64,000 nt of DNA from Tubiluchus corallicola (GCA_030141605.1 JAQGDQ010000561.1:1-64000); one strand, 5' to 3'. Counted from the first letter of the stretch, positions 25,401-40,400 are shown. Program-made: numbers and translations. The notes: generated by a model from the sequence alone, not told the origin.

Positions 25401-28400
25401 GGTTAGGGCTAGTAGACATGATGGAATGGGAAAATAGTAAGATTAGGGATAGGAAGAAGGAAGGAAGGGGAGGATGAGTGAATGAAAGAACGGTTAGGAT
25501 TAGTACACATGATGGAATGGAAAAAATAGTAAAATTAGAGATAGGAAGAAGGAAGGGAGGGGAGGATAAGTGAATGAAAGAATGGTTAGGGTTAGTAGAC
25601 ATGATGGAATGGAAAAAAACTAAGATTAGGGATAGGAAGAAGGAATGGAGAATGGTTAGGGGTTAGTAGAAATGATGGAATGGAAAAAACACTAAGATTA
25701 GGGATAGTAAGAAGGAAAAGAGGAGAAGAAACGACCACAGTTTATGTTTAATTTACATAGAGGTATATTAAAATAGCATTATAATTGATTGGAGGTCATA
25801 TATTGCGACTGCATGAGACATGGAACCATTAAAATTGTATTATAAGTATGAATGAAAAATGGTCCTTTTCAAGTACTTTTTGAAACTATAAATAGTTTTG
25901 TGTATTTTCACTAGGGCACTTATTTTATTCCAGTTATTGGGGGCTGTGAATTTAATAAAGTTCATCAAATTACAATAAATACGTTTACAAAAACACATGG
26001 ATACAGTTGCCGTACCCTTCTGCTAAATTTAACCATTTCAAAAATTCGAATATTTCGAATAGTTATAACACAGAGAATCTGAGTGCAGCTGGCACAGTTC
26101 TTAGATGTGCAATAAATACACAATGGTCTGATTAAAAAGCCTTTTTTATCACGATTCACTTTAAATTTTCAGATTATCTCCATTACTTTTTTTTCTCTAT
26201 CACTGTGTGGGACAATCTAACAAGCCCTGATTTTTGATTGCCCGCAACACATTTACCTTCGTATCTAGGTGAACAGTGTTTGAGGCTTTTTCTGTGCAGT
26301 ATTTCTTATTTGTATTATGTTCCTTGTAGGCCCTTTCACTAGATATTGTATATGTATAAGGAACAAACAGATTTTTCACCAAACGTTAACAAAACTTGAG
26401 GGGTCCTAGGCTAATGAATCTTTGCCCCCCTCCTTCCAAATGAAGCAACCCTTTAACTTTCCCGCACCCCTCCTGAAATTTTTTTGTTAGTGATATATTT
26501 TAGCTACATTTACATAATTTAAGTAAATTTATTGCTAGAATAGCAGTCCAGTTTATTTAAAGGGTCAGTATGCAAAATATTAAAATTTTATACTCATTTT
26601 CTATAATAATATATATATATATACATATTATATTGTATTGTATTGTATTGTATTGTATTGTATTGTATTGTATTGTATTGTATTGTATTGCATTGCATTG
26701 CATTGCATTGCATTGTATTGCATTGCACGACTTATGACTACCCATAAAGCAGACTTTCTTCCCCAGAAAAAACAGAAAAAGAAAATCTACATTTTCGAAT
26801 TCAGTATTTATCACCACTTTCGGGTGAGGCGAACAGTAGAGTGTGCTTGGCGAACAAAGCTAAGCAACGTTAAGCTTGACGGGTAAGCGAATGGGCATTT
26901 TTTACATGAATAGTTCAATACTAGTTCTGCGTGGCTTCATTTGCCGTGCTGATTGTGCCTATTCACCTCATTGACGGAGAATATATTCATAACTAAAGAT
27001 GGCCGAGACGTCCACCTTATTACAATGATTTTAAAGCAAAACTGGAAACAGTTTTAAACTGTAGGTCAAAACAATCTACTCTTTAAACTATTGAAAGGAA
27101 ACATACTATTTTTTCAAAAATGACTTACGTGAAAGAATTATTACCACACAAGCGCATTTTCGCGTTCGTGCTACTAGTTCTTCACTGTTACATGTATTTC
27201 GAAAATGAGTGTACAAAAAACGAGTGCTGTACTTCTCAGTTATGAAGTGTTGGTTTGTGACAAACTTCACACATTCGACAGCTCATGCGTAAGCACAGCG
27301 GTAAATTTGAAATTTGAATTTTTATCTTAGAACTTGTCTAGTTTTAGTACAAAACACTGAATATTTTACAGAAGCACTGTATTTCAATTTTCGCTCTCGC
27401 AAACACGTGCAACACGTTGTGGAATATTTTTGATGTTGAAAATTACGTTAGTTTGTGATGTCATTAATATTTGGGCTTCCCCCGCCGTTAATTAAGGTAT
27501 TAATCAGTTATTTAATTATTAGAAACACTTTTGCAGTGTTAACTGCGTTAAAATGTATACTTTTTATCCAACTTGAAAATGGTGTAGTGAGTGAAAAATT
27601 GCTTTAAATTATTAACACTTTGACAAGGAGATAAGTTTCAGTCTTGCCACAACCATCTAAATTAAACAGGATCTTTCACTCACCTGGCCGCTCTTTTTTC
27701 ATTGTCCTCGTTGTTCTTCTTCGGCTGACGAACGTTCAGCTTATTATCGTGCTTGTTGCGGATCAGTTCGCTTTTCTCCTGCTCCATCTGCTCCTTCCGT
27801 ATCCGCTTCTCGAGCACGAGGCGCGCTTTCTGCTCCCGCTTCTGTCGTTTCTCCAGCGCCTGCGCGTGCAACAGCATCGAGCGCTTGCGGCGTGCGTGCT
27901 CCTCTTTCTCCTTCTTCGCCTCGAGTTCTTCCTGCTTCTTCTGCTCCATTTCCTACACATTGTAGATTGTGTGACACGTAACACGAACTGCCAAACTTAC
28001 CGAATTACCAAGAATTCTTTTAAGGAAGCCATACAAAATACTTTGAACTACACAGAAATTTGAATAATGACATTTTTAACATAATTCAAGAATCTTAACT
28101 AAAATTTGGAAAAGTTTGAAAAAATTAACTTGTCTCTGGAATATTTCGTGCATTACAGTCACAAATTTTACATTGAAAACTTAAAAAAATCATTTGTTAT
28201 CGAATCAGAAATTTTAAGTTTAAAATTTAAGAAAAATATTTGCAATCGTCCATCCGTTTAGACATAGACATAGAACATTTATTTTCTCCAAAGTTTTTTA
28301 AATATTACGTAATTATAATCGTGGAGCAGGGCAGGGAAGGACCATAGGGTCATCTAGTCTCCTGCCCTTTCTTATAATTAGATTAGTATATTAAAAATAA

Positions 28401-31400
28401 ATGGTGAGGCTGCAGATAACAAAAACAAAAACAAATAAAAAATAATAATAATAAAAAAATAGTATAAATGATACAAATTATGAAAAAAGTGAAAACAAAA
28501 AATAATAAAGTTAGATGATACCTAAATCTAAACCAAACAATACAATTAATCAGTAATTATGATTATTATATATAGTATTTTCAAATAGGGGTGTAAAACA
28601 GTTTAGAAGGTGTAAAACGTGACTAGAAATTCGTAGTTTGAAAAAATAAATTTTAGAATAAAAACTGATATCAGTTAGGAAATTAAAACATGATAAAATC
28701 TACGTTATAAAAAAGCACAAGAGAGTTTATTAAATTACCAAACATCCAACTAACACCAGATTAATTAATTTCGTTAGCGAGTACGCACCTGGCGGGTCAA
28801 CCTTTTTGGCGAATTTCTCGTTATAAACGACGTTATCATGCCGTTGACGACGGTAGGCGTGACCAGGTTGACTGGCTTCTTAGTACTGGTGATGAACGTT
28901 TTCACTCCCTCTTGCGCAACGAGATTAGATGGCTTCCTTCCCCCGCTGCTGAATGGTTTCCGTCCGCTGGCTGGCTTCCGCCCGCTACTACCAGTGAACG
29001 AAGTACTGACACCATTTTTTCCAAGTCGGACAATCTAGAAAAAAGTACGTGCCGGGAACAGCTGATCAGAGGAAAGGCACGCGAATACAATAAATAAAAC
29101 AGAATATAACAGAACGAAATGGAACGGAACAGAACAGAAAGATATTTCTGACATCGTGCAACAAGCAAAAACCGTATTATATAATAGTTAACAATTCTGC
29201 TCGACCAATGCAATGTATTACGCAATCACTGCATTGCATTGCTCGACCAGTGCAATGTATTGCGCAATCATTGGAGTGCAATGCTCGACCAGTGCAATGT
29301 ATTACGAAATCATTGCAGTGCACTGCTCGACCAGTGCAATGTATTGTGCAATCACTGCAGTGTACTGCTCGACCAGTGCAATGTATTACGCAATCATTGC
29401 AGTGTACTGCTCGACCAGTGCAATGTATTACGCAATCATTGCAGTGTACTGCTCGACCAGTGCAATGTATTACGCAATCATTGCAGTGCAGTGCTCGACC
29501 AGTGCAATGTACCACGCAATCATCTGGACCAGCGCAATGTATTATGCAATCACTGCAGTGCACTGCTCGACCAGTGCAATGTACTACACAATCATTGCAG
29601 TGCATTGCTGGACCAGTGCAATGTATCAAACAATCATTGCAGTGCATTGCTCGACCAGCACAATTATTATGCAATCAGTGCAATGCATTGCTGGACCAGT
29701 GCAATGTATCAAAAAATCATTGCAGTGCATTGCTCGACCAGTGCAGTGTATACCACCCAACGCAGTGCAGTGTATATTGGCCAAGTCAATGTATTATGTA
29801 CTATAGTGTAAATATAACTGTTGTCTTGTTTTTCCCTACGATAGCTCATAATGACTACTAAATAATAAAATTTGTAAGTGTTAAATTTCTTAAAAATCTT
29901 GTAACTTGCAGGCTAAATTATATTATGTTGAAGTTTAAATTACAATTAAATTAAATTAAAAGACATTAAGATTAACTTTCTAAAAATGCATTAAATGAAA
30001 ACCGGACGATTGTGTCAACATTAGTTCAGAATAAAGAATGCTCTAAAATATTGAAAGCTACAATAGCTTATTTTAAATCAAATCTTAGATTAAATAATAA
30101 TTACCTCGGATACTCAAATTTTGTTAACTTTCAAAGTTACGCGCGGCTCAGTGAATCTACTAAGATTGGCAGCGGCGCCTTTTTGTCACGTTCGCGTGAC
30201 CGACAAATAGAAGGCGGCACCGTGATAACGATGATAATGAACTGTTGTGTTAGTTTCATGACGTCATATGATATAAAGCCCACTTTTGCGTTTAAACAGT
30301 GCAGGGAAGATGCCTGCCATTGCACAAACTGTGGTCCGTTTCTGACGTAAGCAATAGCTGTGTTCGACGGCCGTTAATTAACATTCTAAGCTAATTATTC
30401 AAATATAAGAAACGATTGCTAACTTTTATTAAGCAAGAAAATGCATATTAGGATAGTAAATCAAAATCAGATCGAATCTAATCAATCGTCCAGTTTTTCT
30501 TGAAATCTAAGTCTCATAAATTTTCAATACTAGACAGTAGTAATAAACTTAGTGACAGTTAAACAGAGCTATTATTTAATATCACTAATTTTACACCGTA
30601 CTAAAACCATTATCGACAAAAAACAGTATAAAGTTGGCAACCTCAAGCGAATACTAACCATCGTTGTGAGAAGCACTGCATTTATAAGGCGAAAAGATGA
30701 AAGATGGCATTTCTAACAGCAAAATACCGTCGCACAGACACCTTAATCTCATTATGATTCAGACAATGTCAGCAGTGGACTGAAGGTCTACACAGGTCTA
30801 TACGTAAAAATGTCTAGTCGTGTAATGCTTGTGTCGTGTTTTACAGAATTAAATACGAATTTCCTCCCTCATAGAAAAAATAAGAACATTAGAAGAGAAT
30901 TCATAATGTGGATTGCAATAGTAAAAATTAAGCAGTCATAATTTACATCACGCGACAGGAAAGAAAATCGATTACCTTGCTTGACGAAAACGCGGGAGTG
31001 TTGTTGGCAACGGCAACGCCTTCTCTTACACATCGGGCCTTTGTTTTCATCTACAAGAGTACGAAAGATCAATACAACTTATACAACAAATTACAACAAA
31101 AAAAACCATTAAAATTTAGTGTTTCGTATCCGTAGATGTGGGCAAATTTCTACAGTACATCTTCATTATTCGTCCCAGTTTTAACTGTATTTAATGCCAA
31201 TAGGTGACAGCACTAACGGGGCAGTTCGCCATGATTTTGGTCTTGATAAACTTTGGTCTTTTTATGTTGACATTTTTGACTTCCTGTACATTGTGTTATC
31301 AACTTTCATGAGGAGAAAGTTAGGTACAAAGGACTGAAAGGAAAATATATGAATTTGCATGAGACAAGTACGGGTTTCAATTATCCCAATAACTCCAGCC

Positions 31401-34400
31401 AAGGGTTAGCGCGGATAAAGGAGACCATGATTTACGTAGCTAAAAAATGTATTGGCACCCCAACACAAAATTTCAAAGAAACGGAAAATTATTGCCACAT
31501 ACTACATTGTAATCAGCTGTCGGCATGGGCGTGGCATAAAACTGGTCCTCTCCCGATTCACTGTCACTTTTTCCACCGTCGGGGCGGCGGCTCATCGCTA
31601 TCACCTTCTTTGCGTCGGTCGTCGTTACCTTTCGAACTTTATTCTTTAAGACGCTTCCCTAAGAGAAATAGTGGAAAGTGAAATCACTACAACAGTCTTT
31701 AAAAATAAATAGTTAAAAATTGAAAAATGAAAGCATTTTAAAATGTCATACCTCGGAGTTTTCGAACGTCTCAGTACTCATACAAACCGGTTTTCGACCA
31801 GAATTTCGGTACTCGACCAAACGCCAAGCACGTGATGAACACGTGTGCGGCGAGCCGAGCGTAACCGACTGCGCCCGAGAGTAGTCACACACGTGTTTCT
31901 GTTCTTGCTTACGTATACCATCGCACTGCTACCAACACGTAAGTTTTTTTCACGCAGGAATAATTATGTTTTTCTTTTTTATTAACTCTATTATGTTTTT
32001 CTTATCAATTATATCATATCTACTGTTTGAATAAACATTTTTGCATTATCATATTTCGTTTTAGTAAAACTTTATAGTTCATTTGGTGCTTGAGAACGGA
32101 TTATTTGCTTTTACATTATTGCTCATGAGAATAAATGATTCGTTACTCAACCAAATCAGTTTTCAAACACTTTTTAGGAACGAATCATGGTCGAAAACCG
32201 AGGTATGACTGTATGTAAATTTCACTTTACATTACATTATTGGACAAAAAGTATTTGTACCAAAGAACGAATACAATTAGCAGCTACTGTAGTCATTATA
32301 CATACCGGTGCGTCAGTGCTAGGTCGCTTTCGGGAATTCCCTGGAATATTTGGTTTTGGAGGTACGGGAGGAAGTGCCTTCTTACAGCCATCAGCATCTT
32401 GCTTAGGCATTCTGGACCTTGCAACACAACGCATACTGATTATATGACATTTTCACATCATTCAGTAAATACTGTAAACTGGAAAAAACTGCAAACAAAC
32501 TGATGCGAAGTGATATTTTTGTGCCGCATCACTGTGAATGAATTACGTAGACCAAACACTGATAAAAACTATGGCTTCATTTTACAGCAAAGCCAAGTAA
32601 TGTCCCACGTTATTAATATTCTATTGCGTGCATTTATCAACGAATACAATAACTTGCACGTTTACCAAGGCCTCTTGTTGCATTAGGGAGCGTCGCATAG
32701 TGTAATAGGTACCCGTACTGGCTCAACTTGCAGCGACGAATGCAAGCGCTGCTTTTCGTTAGCTGATCACTAACACAGGAAGTGCTTTACTGCACTAACA
32801 TTGGCCAGTGTTTTACATGATTCTATAAAATGACACCCACCATCATGTAAGTCGACATCAGGGATGAGAATGACAAATTGCAAAAAACTCTGAAACAGGC
32901 TGGGGGTTTGGGGGCCGCCAATGTGGTTGTGGAGCAAAGCCCCCCTGGAGCCAGCAGCAACAAATTGCAATTTTGTGACAATAGAGAACCTCTAAGTGGA
33001 CTTAAAATGTCAATTACCTTGTTTTATGCATAATTTAAAATACCAAACTATCAAGGATACATGATATCTAATTGTCTCAAAAACGCCTAAGTACTGGCCG
33101 CTCCTATGCAAAAGTATATAAAAACTGTCTGTAATTGACTCAAATAACTCCACACAATTGATTCTATATTTTTATACATAGAGATATACAAGTGGTTACA
33201 CTGATGTACACGATGTAAACAAAGTGACGGCCTGCCATCTAGCGGTCAGCTTGTGAAATAATGTACTAGGTCCGTAAAAATTTTCTCAACAAATTTAAGC
33301 GATTTACAAAAATGGCACTACTGGTCTTCCAAAAATTCGGAATTCCGCGTATCCGCGGAAAATTCCCATCCCTGCGACAAAGAGCCAGTAGCGAATTAAG
33401 GTGTAATTTAAGGTGTCGCAAACATTTCCACTATGCACTAATTTTACAGTTTACAGTATGCACATAATGACTAATCATACGTTCTTAATTTTAATCTAAG
33501 GTAAATTGTTAAATTTTTGAACCCAAACATAAACTGACAAAGAACGTTTGAAATTTTCTAGATGATGCCAGTTACATTTAATTTCAAAAAACATTATTAT
33601 CATTTATTACATTTATTAATTATTACAATGATTAAGCTCAAACATTAGAGACAGCTAATGTCCCCTGCTATAGTAAAAGAAAAGCTGCCTCTGTTTACCT
33701 GGTAATTCTAACAGGTTTCTCTGGGGGAGTGGCAAAATCGGCATCGCTATCAGTAGTCAGTTGAACACTCAGCGTACTAACAACAGTGTTGTCAACTTGT
33801 GGCGGAACAGCAGCAGCAGCTACACCAGACGCAGCTGCCGCGTAAGTTGAATCTGTAGGCGGAGACACGGTCGCGGCTGCTTCACAATCAGCTGGGGCGG
33901 CTTCACTCGGAGCGGACAAAGGGCACCCCGTTTCCTTTACCTGTTTTCCTCCTTCCTCCTCTGCCTCACTGTTGCTAGACTGCTTTTCCAAAACTTCCCT
34001 CTGTAGCTAAACAATTAAATGTAACTATTATTAATTTGACTTTAGGCGCAAGAAAGCCCTCCACTTACATAAAGCTTAAAAAATTGGTCTTGAAATTTTA
34101 TACCACTTACATGTTGTCTCTTTGTATACAGGGCTTGCGCCGGCAGTAACACTGTATAAAACTGGCAAATTTAAACTCCCGCGATGAACGTTAGGAGCAG
34201 CCATTTTAATGGCACAGCATTTGACACAAGTTTTGATAAAACTGCGTGAAGTTTAAGATAATTAGAGCATTCGTAGCACACATGTTACTAAGTAAAATTT
34301 TAAATTACAGTAAGTCCTCGCTTAACGACATTTTTAAGGACATCGATCATTTGATGCCTTTTTTAACTTAACGACATTTCAGGCAAACAGGAAGACACAT

Positions 34401-37400
34401 TAATCAGTAGGAATATGAATAAAACTCATAGACTGTTTAACTGATGTGATTTAAGCAGCATTGATTTTTGTCTCGGGAACGGATCTCAATCCTTTTACGT
34501 TACTTTCTACGGAAGTCTTGGCTTCATTTAGCGAAGCTTCGCTTTGTGTTGCATTTTGTTGGAACGCATTAGCGTCGTTAAGCGAGAGTTTACTGTACTG
34601 TATCTTATCAATAAGAACAAAGAACGTTTTTTGGTTAGCGAGTGGCGCACCCTGGAGCGATGTTTAAAATGAAAACAAACAAAAATTCCTTTTAACGCAA
34701 GCACAAAACTGCTGTAAAGTAATATAATTTTTTAAGGCAATTCTTCTAAAACCTACTTCAGGTACCCCTAAAATTAGTAGATTCGAATAATTCAGCACTG
34801 CAGCCACATATGTTCTTTATTATTAAAACGTTTGAAACATCAGCTGCGATTTCTGTGCGCAATCTTTAAACAAATTAGCAATTTTACTGCAGGAAAATTG
34901 AGTAATAACGCGATCTTTGTAAGACCTCTTTTTAACGGTAGTTCGAAAACTTGGTTGAAAATCTTTCAAACTCAATTCGAATTCTGTTCAAATTCGATTT
35001 ACTGAAATTCGGTTCGATTCGATTTTGAAAGTCACAAATTCGATCGGAGTTCGCTTACTGGCAGAGAATGCTCACCCCTAGTGCGCACACGGCCAAATCA
35101 CGTTGAAAACACCAGTTCTCGTCTGATCACCGAAGTTAAGCAACGAAAAGCCTGGTTAGTACTTGGACGGTTGACCGCCTAGGAAAAACAGGTGCTGTAG
35201 GCTTGCGGGATGCCCACACTGTATCTCGGCACTAGGCGGAGGAGCTGCACAAGCAGCCAACGGCTAGAGGGCGGAGGAGGTCAAGTGATCCAACGGCCGT
35301 GTGTAGAGGAGTAAACCTTCCAAATCAGGAGTGGAGCCCCGAAGGCGGACCAGTGCAGCATGCTCACAGACTCCAGCAGCTCCTGCAGCGAAACTGGTGC
35401 CAAACGTATCGCTCTGCTTTCTTTTGGACTACACCGGCGAGGAAGAGAGGGGGTTCCTGTTGTCTGGGCAACACAGGATCTCCGAACACCTTGCCCAGGC
35501 GTGCGCCCTGGAGACGTTTAATGATCGCACTGCTCAGGCACAGTCGACGCTGCAGCTCCATCAATGTGATCAATAACTGACTCTCTTGGGGCACACTCCA
35601 TTGTCTTCCGAGACAGAAGGATGCCAACACATGATATTCACAAGAAAGTTTGAAAACACATTCTTTACAATGCTAAATATCAGCAATGATACACAGCTAC
35701 CAAAAGAAAGGATTGATCAGAGCCTATCTGTGCCCTATTAATATAAACATGTCACCCACAAACATGAAAACACCAAAAATTAGGGATGTCACGGAGCTCC
35801 GACAGAACCGGAGCTTCGAAACCAAACCTCGAATTGGAACTTTGATCCGATTCGAATCGCTGACGTTCTACGTTACCTTAGATCCGACCCGATTCGGCAA
35901 AGACTTTTGAAAAAAAACTGATTTAGCTTCAGCTACAGAGACGATTCATTAATGCTTCATTAAAAAAAAACATTATAAGCTCATTTACCTCCAAAATTTT
36001 CAGCAAAATCGTGAAATCGCTGCCTTTCTTTTGATAATTTTGCCCTACGTGAAACACGCCAGCATCGCCATATTCAGTTTCAGCATGTGGCCAACTCATG
36101 AATTTATATACGTGAAAGCATGCATCGCATTACGATTTTGACGTCTAACTGTTAAGGCCAGTGTGAACCTGACTTAATAAATTTTAATTTTGTAGCCAAG
36201 GTGGCTCCATCTAGCTAGAAAGTTTGAAAGTGTGGGCATTGACCTAGTTACGTTTTCATTATGCTGTTCTGTTGTATGAGTGAACATGTGTCTTGTACAA
36301 GCTAGCGAAATTTTTCATTAGATATGCCGCAATGATGTAAGTTTATTTCTATTAATTTTTATTTTGATTTATTCATTGATTCATTATTCATTAACAATCT
36401 AACTAAATTAGCCAATGTCAGTCACCTTTACCTTTCTATTTTTTTGTTTTAAATGTTGCAGAAATAAAGATCAGTGGTTTATATGACAATTCAACTGAGA
36501 CTTTTGAAGTTGTCATAAATGCCTCTCAGAGACACTACTGATGCTAAGATTTCTCGTATTATTTTGACAGAACGTGGTTTCGCTAACAACGCACAATGTG
36601 GCTTAAACGTCCGTGGTTTTTTGTCATCCACATTACACGGACGCGTAGGTAAACGCACCCAGAGAAATTCTCCGACTAACAGGTCATTTTATATTGTTAG
36701 TCATCAGCAGAAAAAAATCTGTCACAAAATAATCAGATCATCCATAGTCTTTATTATTGCAGAATGACTGTCAAACGTGCTGCTCAGACAGGTCATCTGT
36801 AATCTTCGTGAAAAACACTGCTGTCTTATACTATCTGCTATAATTTAGTTGATAACGGCATAGATTCGAAACTGATTCGGTTCAAAGCACTATGCGAAAA
36901 TTTGAGATTCGAATAAGATTCGGATTCGAAAATTATTTCAAACTGAGATTCAAACTCGATCCGGATTCGTAAATTATTATGAAAATGAGATTCGGCGTAG
37001 ATTCGGATTCGGCAATTTCAGATTCGCGACATCCCTAAACAACATAGAACTTGAGGCAAATAACTTGTGGAAATTAGTAGCATAAGTACGAGGCAGCAAA
37101 AGAAAACAAAGTTACGCACCACTGCTGCCATCTGGCGAGTCTTCGTTCTAGTTTTTCTAGCTGGAGGATGAGCAGCGTCAGTAGGCTCGGAGACAACGGG
37201 CAGTTTCTCCAGCGACATCGACGGAGCACACACCTTGGTACGTGTGGTTCTACGTACGGGTTCTTCCGTCTCGCTATCCGTTGGACATGTGGCACTGTCG
37301 CTTTCGCTGTTTACTGTCGTCGTTTTCGTACGAGTACTACGCAGTTGCCTAGCAACGGGAGGAACGCTAGGAGGTGGTGGAGGTGCACTCGGCTGAAAGA

Positions 37401-40400
37401 AAAGTATGATTTGTGTTAGTCAAAAGGGAAAAGAATCCTAAAGAGTGTTGTAGCCCTGCCTCACACATGCTCACAATACGACTAGTATGCCTTGATATGA
37501 CAGAATATCTCAAATATCAAATATATTTATAATACTGTTGACAGAAATGTGCTGTGGTAAGGTTATCTTTGTGGAGTGACCTGACTGATCACGTAACCAG
37601 TGATACAAACATGAGACACTTAAGTTTACGATTAAATATAAAACAAAAGTATGCTGTTTCGAATCAATGGTTTTTCTCAGTATGTTGAAAAGCGAAAGTT
37701 ATAACATGTCAAAGCAAAAGTCGAAACTATGGAATGCCCCTAGCCCAGCCCAATCTCCGGGCCTGAATGCATGCAAATATTGGAATTACTGATTGCAGCG
37801 TTGACATCACCCCTGCCATTAACTGAACAAAAGACAATGCTGATTATCAGTTTTCTACTCCAGATACCAAACTTAAACTAAAGACAGTTGAAGACAGTTG
37901 AGCAAGCTAAACAGGTATAGACTGCAATAGTTATCAAAGTAGTAAGAATTTTATAATTTCTAATTCCAAGCGAAGTAGTTAGAGTTTTATAATTTGTAAT
38001 TCCAAGCAAACGTAAAACTATATACACTAGATTTAGAATTACTGCACACAAATTGGATATTGAGGGGGGGGGGAGGTCATCATAAACCAGAAATACCTGC
38101 TCACCAAAGAATATGAAAAATGTGTGAGATGAATCAAGCAGATGAAATGCAGTTTTGTATGACATGTCCTGCTTACTAAAATGAGAGAAATGTTGTATTT
38201 GAAAATATTTCCTCCTTCTGCAGATATGCCTTTGAGTGAATAGTTTATGTTTATTAATGGCATAAACGATGTAGGGATGAGAACCCTAGTTATGAACTTT
38301 ATATACAACATCAGTAAGAAAAGGGAAGAGGAACAGGACAGCAAATAACTTTAATTTGAACTCCGGGGCTGCAAAATGTGTTCTTACCATTGTTGTTTTT
38401 ATATGTTAATATTGTGCTTTTTGTTATTGTTGTGCTTGAGCTAGTATTGTGCTTTTTGTTATTATTGTGCTTGCGTTAGTATTGTGTTTTTTGTTATTAT
38501 TGTGCTTGTATTAGTATTGTGCTTTTTGTTATTATTGTGCTTGTGTTAGTATTGTGCTTTTTGTTATTACTGTGCTTGTGTTAGTATTGTGCTTTTTGTT
38601 ATTACTGTGCTTGTGCTTGTATTATGTTTTCGTTATCATTGTACTTTTGTTAGTATTGTGCTTTTTGTTATTATTGTGCTTGTGTTAGTATTGTGCTCTT
38701 GTTGTCATTGTTGTGTTAGTATTGTGCTTTTGTTATCATTGTGGTTGTGCTAGTAATGTTTTTTTGTTATTTTCGTCCCTACTATGTTTGAGCTGCTCCA
38801 TCCTATGTACAGGAACAATGAGTTTTTTCTCTTTATGTTGTAAGCTCAATAAACAGTTTATATAATTTCTAATTACCTGAACTGTTTTGTTTTGTTCTGC
38901 CGCCTTCTCTTTTAGCTTCAGCGCTATTTGCCGGACTTCTTGCCGGAAAGCGTCTTCATCTGCTCTGGCGAATTTTCTGCCCATTAACGTAGACTTCCTT
39001 CTTCGAGCAGCAGAGCTCATGGACTTTCTCGGCGGCAACATAAAACTGCGTCGAGCCGATCGCCAAATAGAGGACCTGCACGCTGCATCCGCCTTCCACG
39101 TAGAAATGCGATCCGGAATGACCGCAGTTTCGGACTTGTTCGTCTCTGCTGTTAGATCCTGACCACCTCTGGAGAGTGATCGTTTTATTTCAGAAATTTG
39201 TGCTTCACTGAGCCTCTCCACTAACACAACAGCTGTCGAGTCTCTATCATTAGTTTTTGCATGAGGCATGTCTTCAGCAGCATCTGACTTGCGCTGCTGC
39301 TCAGAATCCGTAGTACATTCGCTCACCGTTTCCGTATCCGTTGCCGTAGTAGACGGGCTCGCGGCCATTTTCTCCGGCGTTCCTCTCATATGTTGGAACT
39401 TGTTCTTAATTGCACTTACTAAGTTTGTAACCACGCTTCTCGCAGACGGAATCTTCTGCATTTCATTGTCCAGTTCTTCCAAAGCGGCGTTGCGGCTTGG
39501 AGACAAAATTCGCAGGGATTTGACGGGAGAAATGCACACCACGGCCGAATGTCCTACAGCTTCCTCGAATGCCTTAATTCTGGACTTCACATTAGGACTC
39601 GTGTAGGGAGAAAACCGCGCCTTCCCGGCGTTTCTACAAAGATTCGAAGCAGGAGATTTCGGTGACTGCACAGCCGGTAAAGCCTGAACTGTTTCCATCT
39701 CCGCAGTTTTCTGAATTTCACATCCCTCAAAGTCTACACTGTCAGCAGCACACGGAGAATCAACATTTTCTTGAGGCACGTTCACATTTTTATCAACATT
39801 ATCACAGCTGTCTGTGCTTACCGAAGCACCACTAGAAGGTAAACCATTTCTGTCATCAGCCTGCAGGACATTGGAGGTCGCCTGATTTTCCTGATCGGGA
39901 AATAATTCATCTGAACTGACGTCGGTGCCCGGCAGACATCGTGCCAAATCACTCTCTTCATCGGCCGTTTCTCGTCGGTCTCCACATTTCCCTAAATGCA
40001 AGATAAACGCGATAAGCAGCAGTTTTTGAAACTCACACAAGATGCATTTAGTACGTAGAGTAAAAACAAAGATTCTGTAATTCTACCGTGAACAGGAAAT
40101 TGAACAGTTATAATTACACATGCGTTCAAAAGAGTTATTAATTCAAATGTTACTTCTTATGAAAAAAAAAATGCTGGCATGGGAAAACACGCAGGTTAAC
40201 AGACATACAGTTAGTAGCTCAAATTTTTAAAGCGGCCGAGTCATTAAGGAAAAACCGGACGCAATGCTACAGCTCAAAATGAATCATACATATAAAATAT
40301 TAAAAGTATTGTTTTTTTAAGAACGACTTACGTGAAGGAATTATGAAGTCAGAAGTATGATCTAACTACAGACTGGTGAAGTGCATGTAACTGCGAAAAA

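Noticed and set aside
29177..29861. Cysteine-rich secreted peptide genes in the 42-bp array
   Set aside because: Similar frames exist in three plus-strand and one minus-strand phases, all from the repeat. No signal peptide.
33695..33991. Independent 98-codon minus-strand gene
   Set aside because: It has no ATG start. It is INCENP exon 6 with phase-matched splice sites.
36519..36767. 82-codon frame inside the TAGGGATGTC element as its transposase
   Set aside because: Too short and without any transposase motif.
37168..37419. Plus-strand frame across INCENP exon 5 as a gene
   Set aside because: Shadow of the minus-strand exon, whose splice phases fit INCENP.
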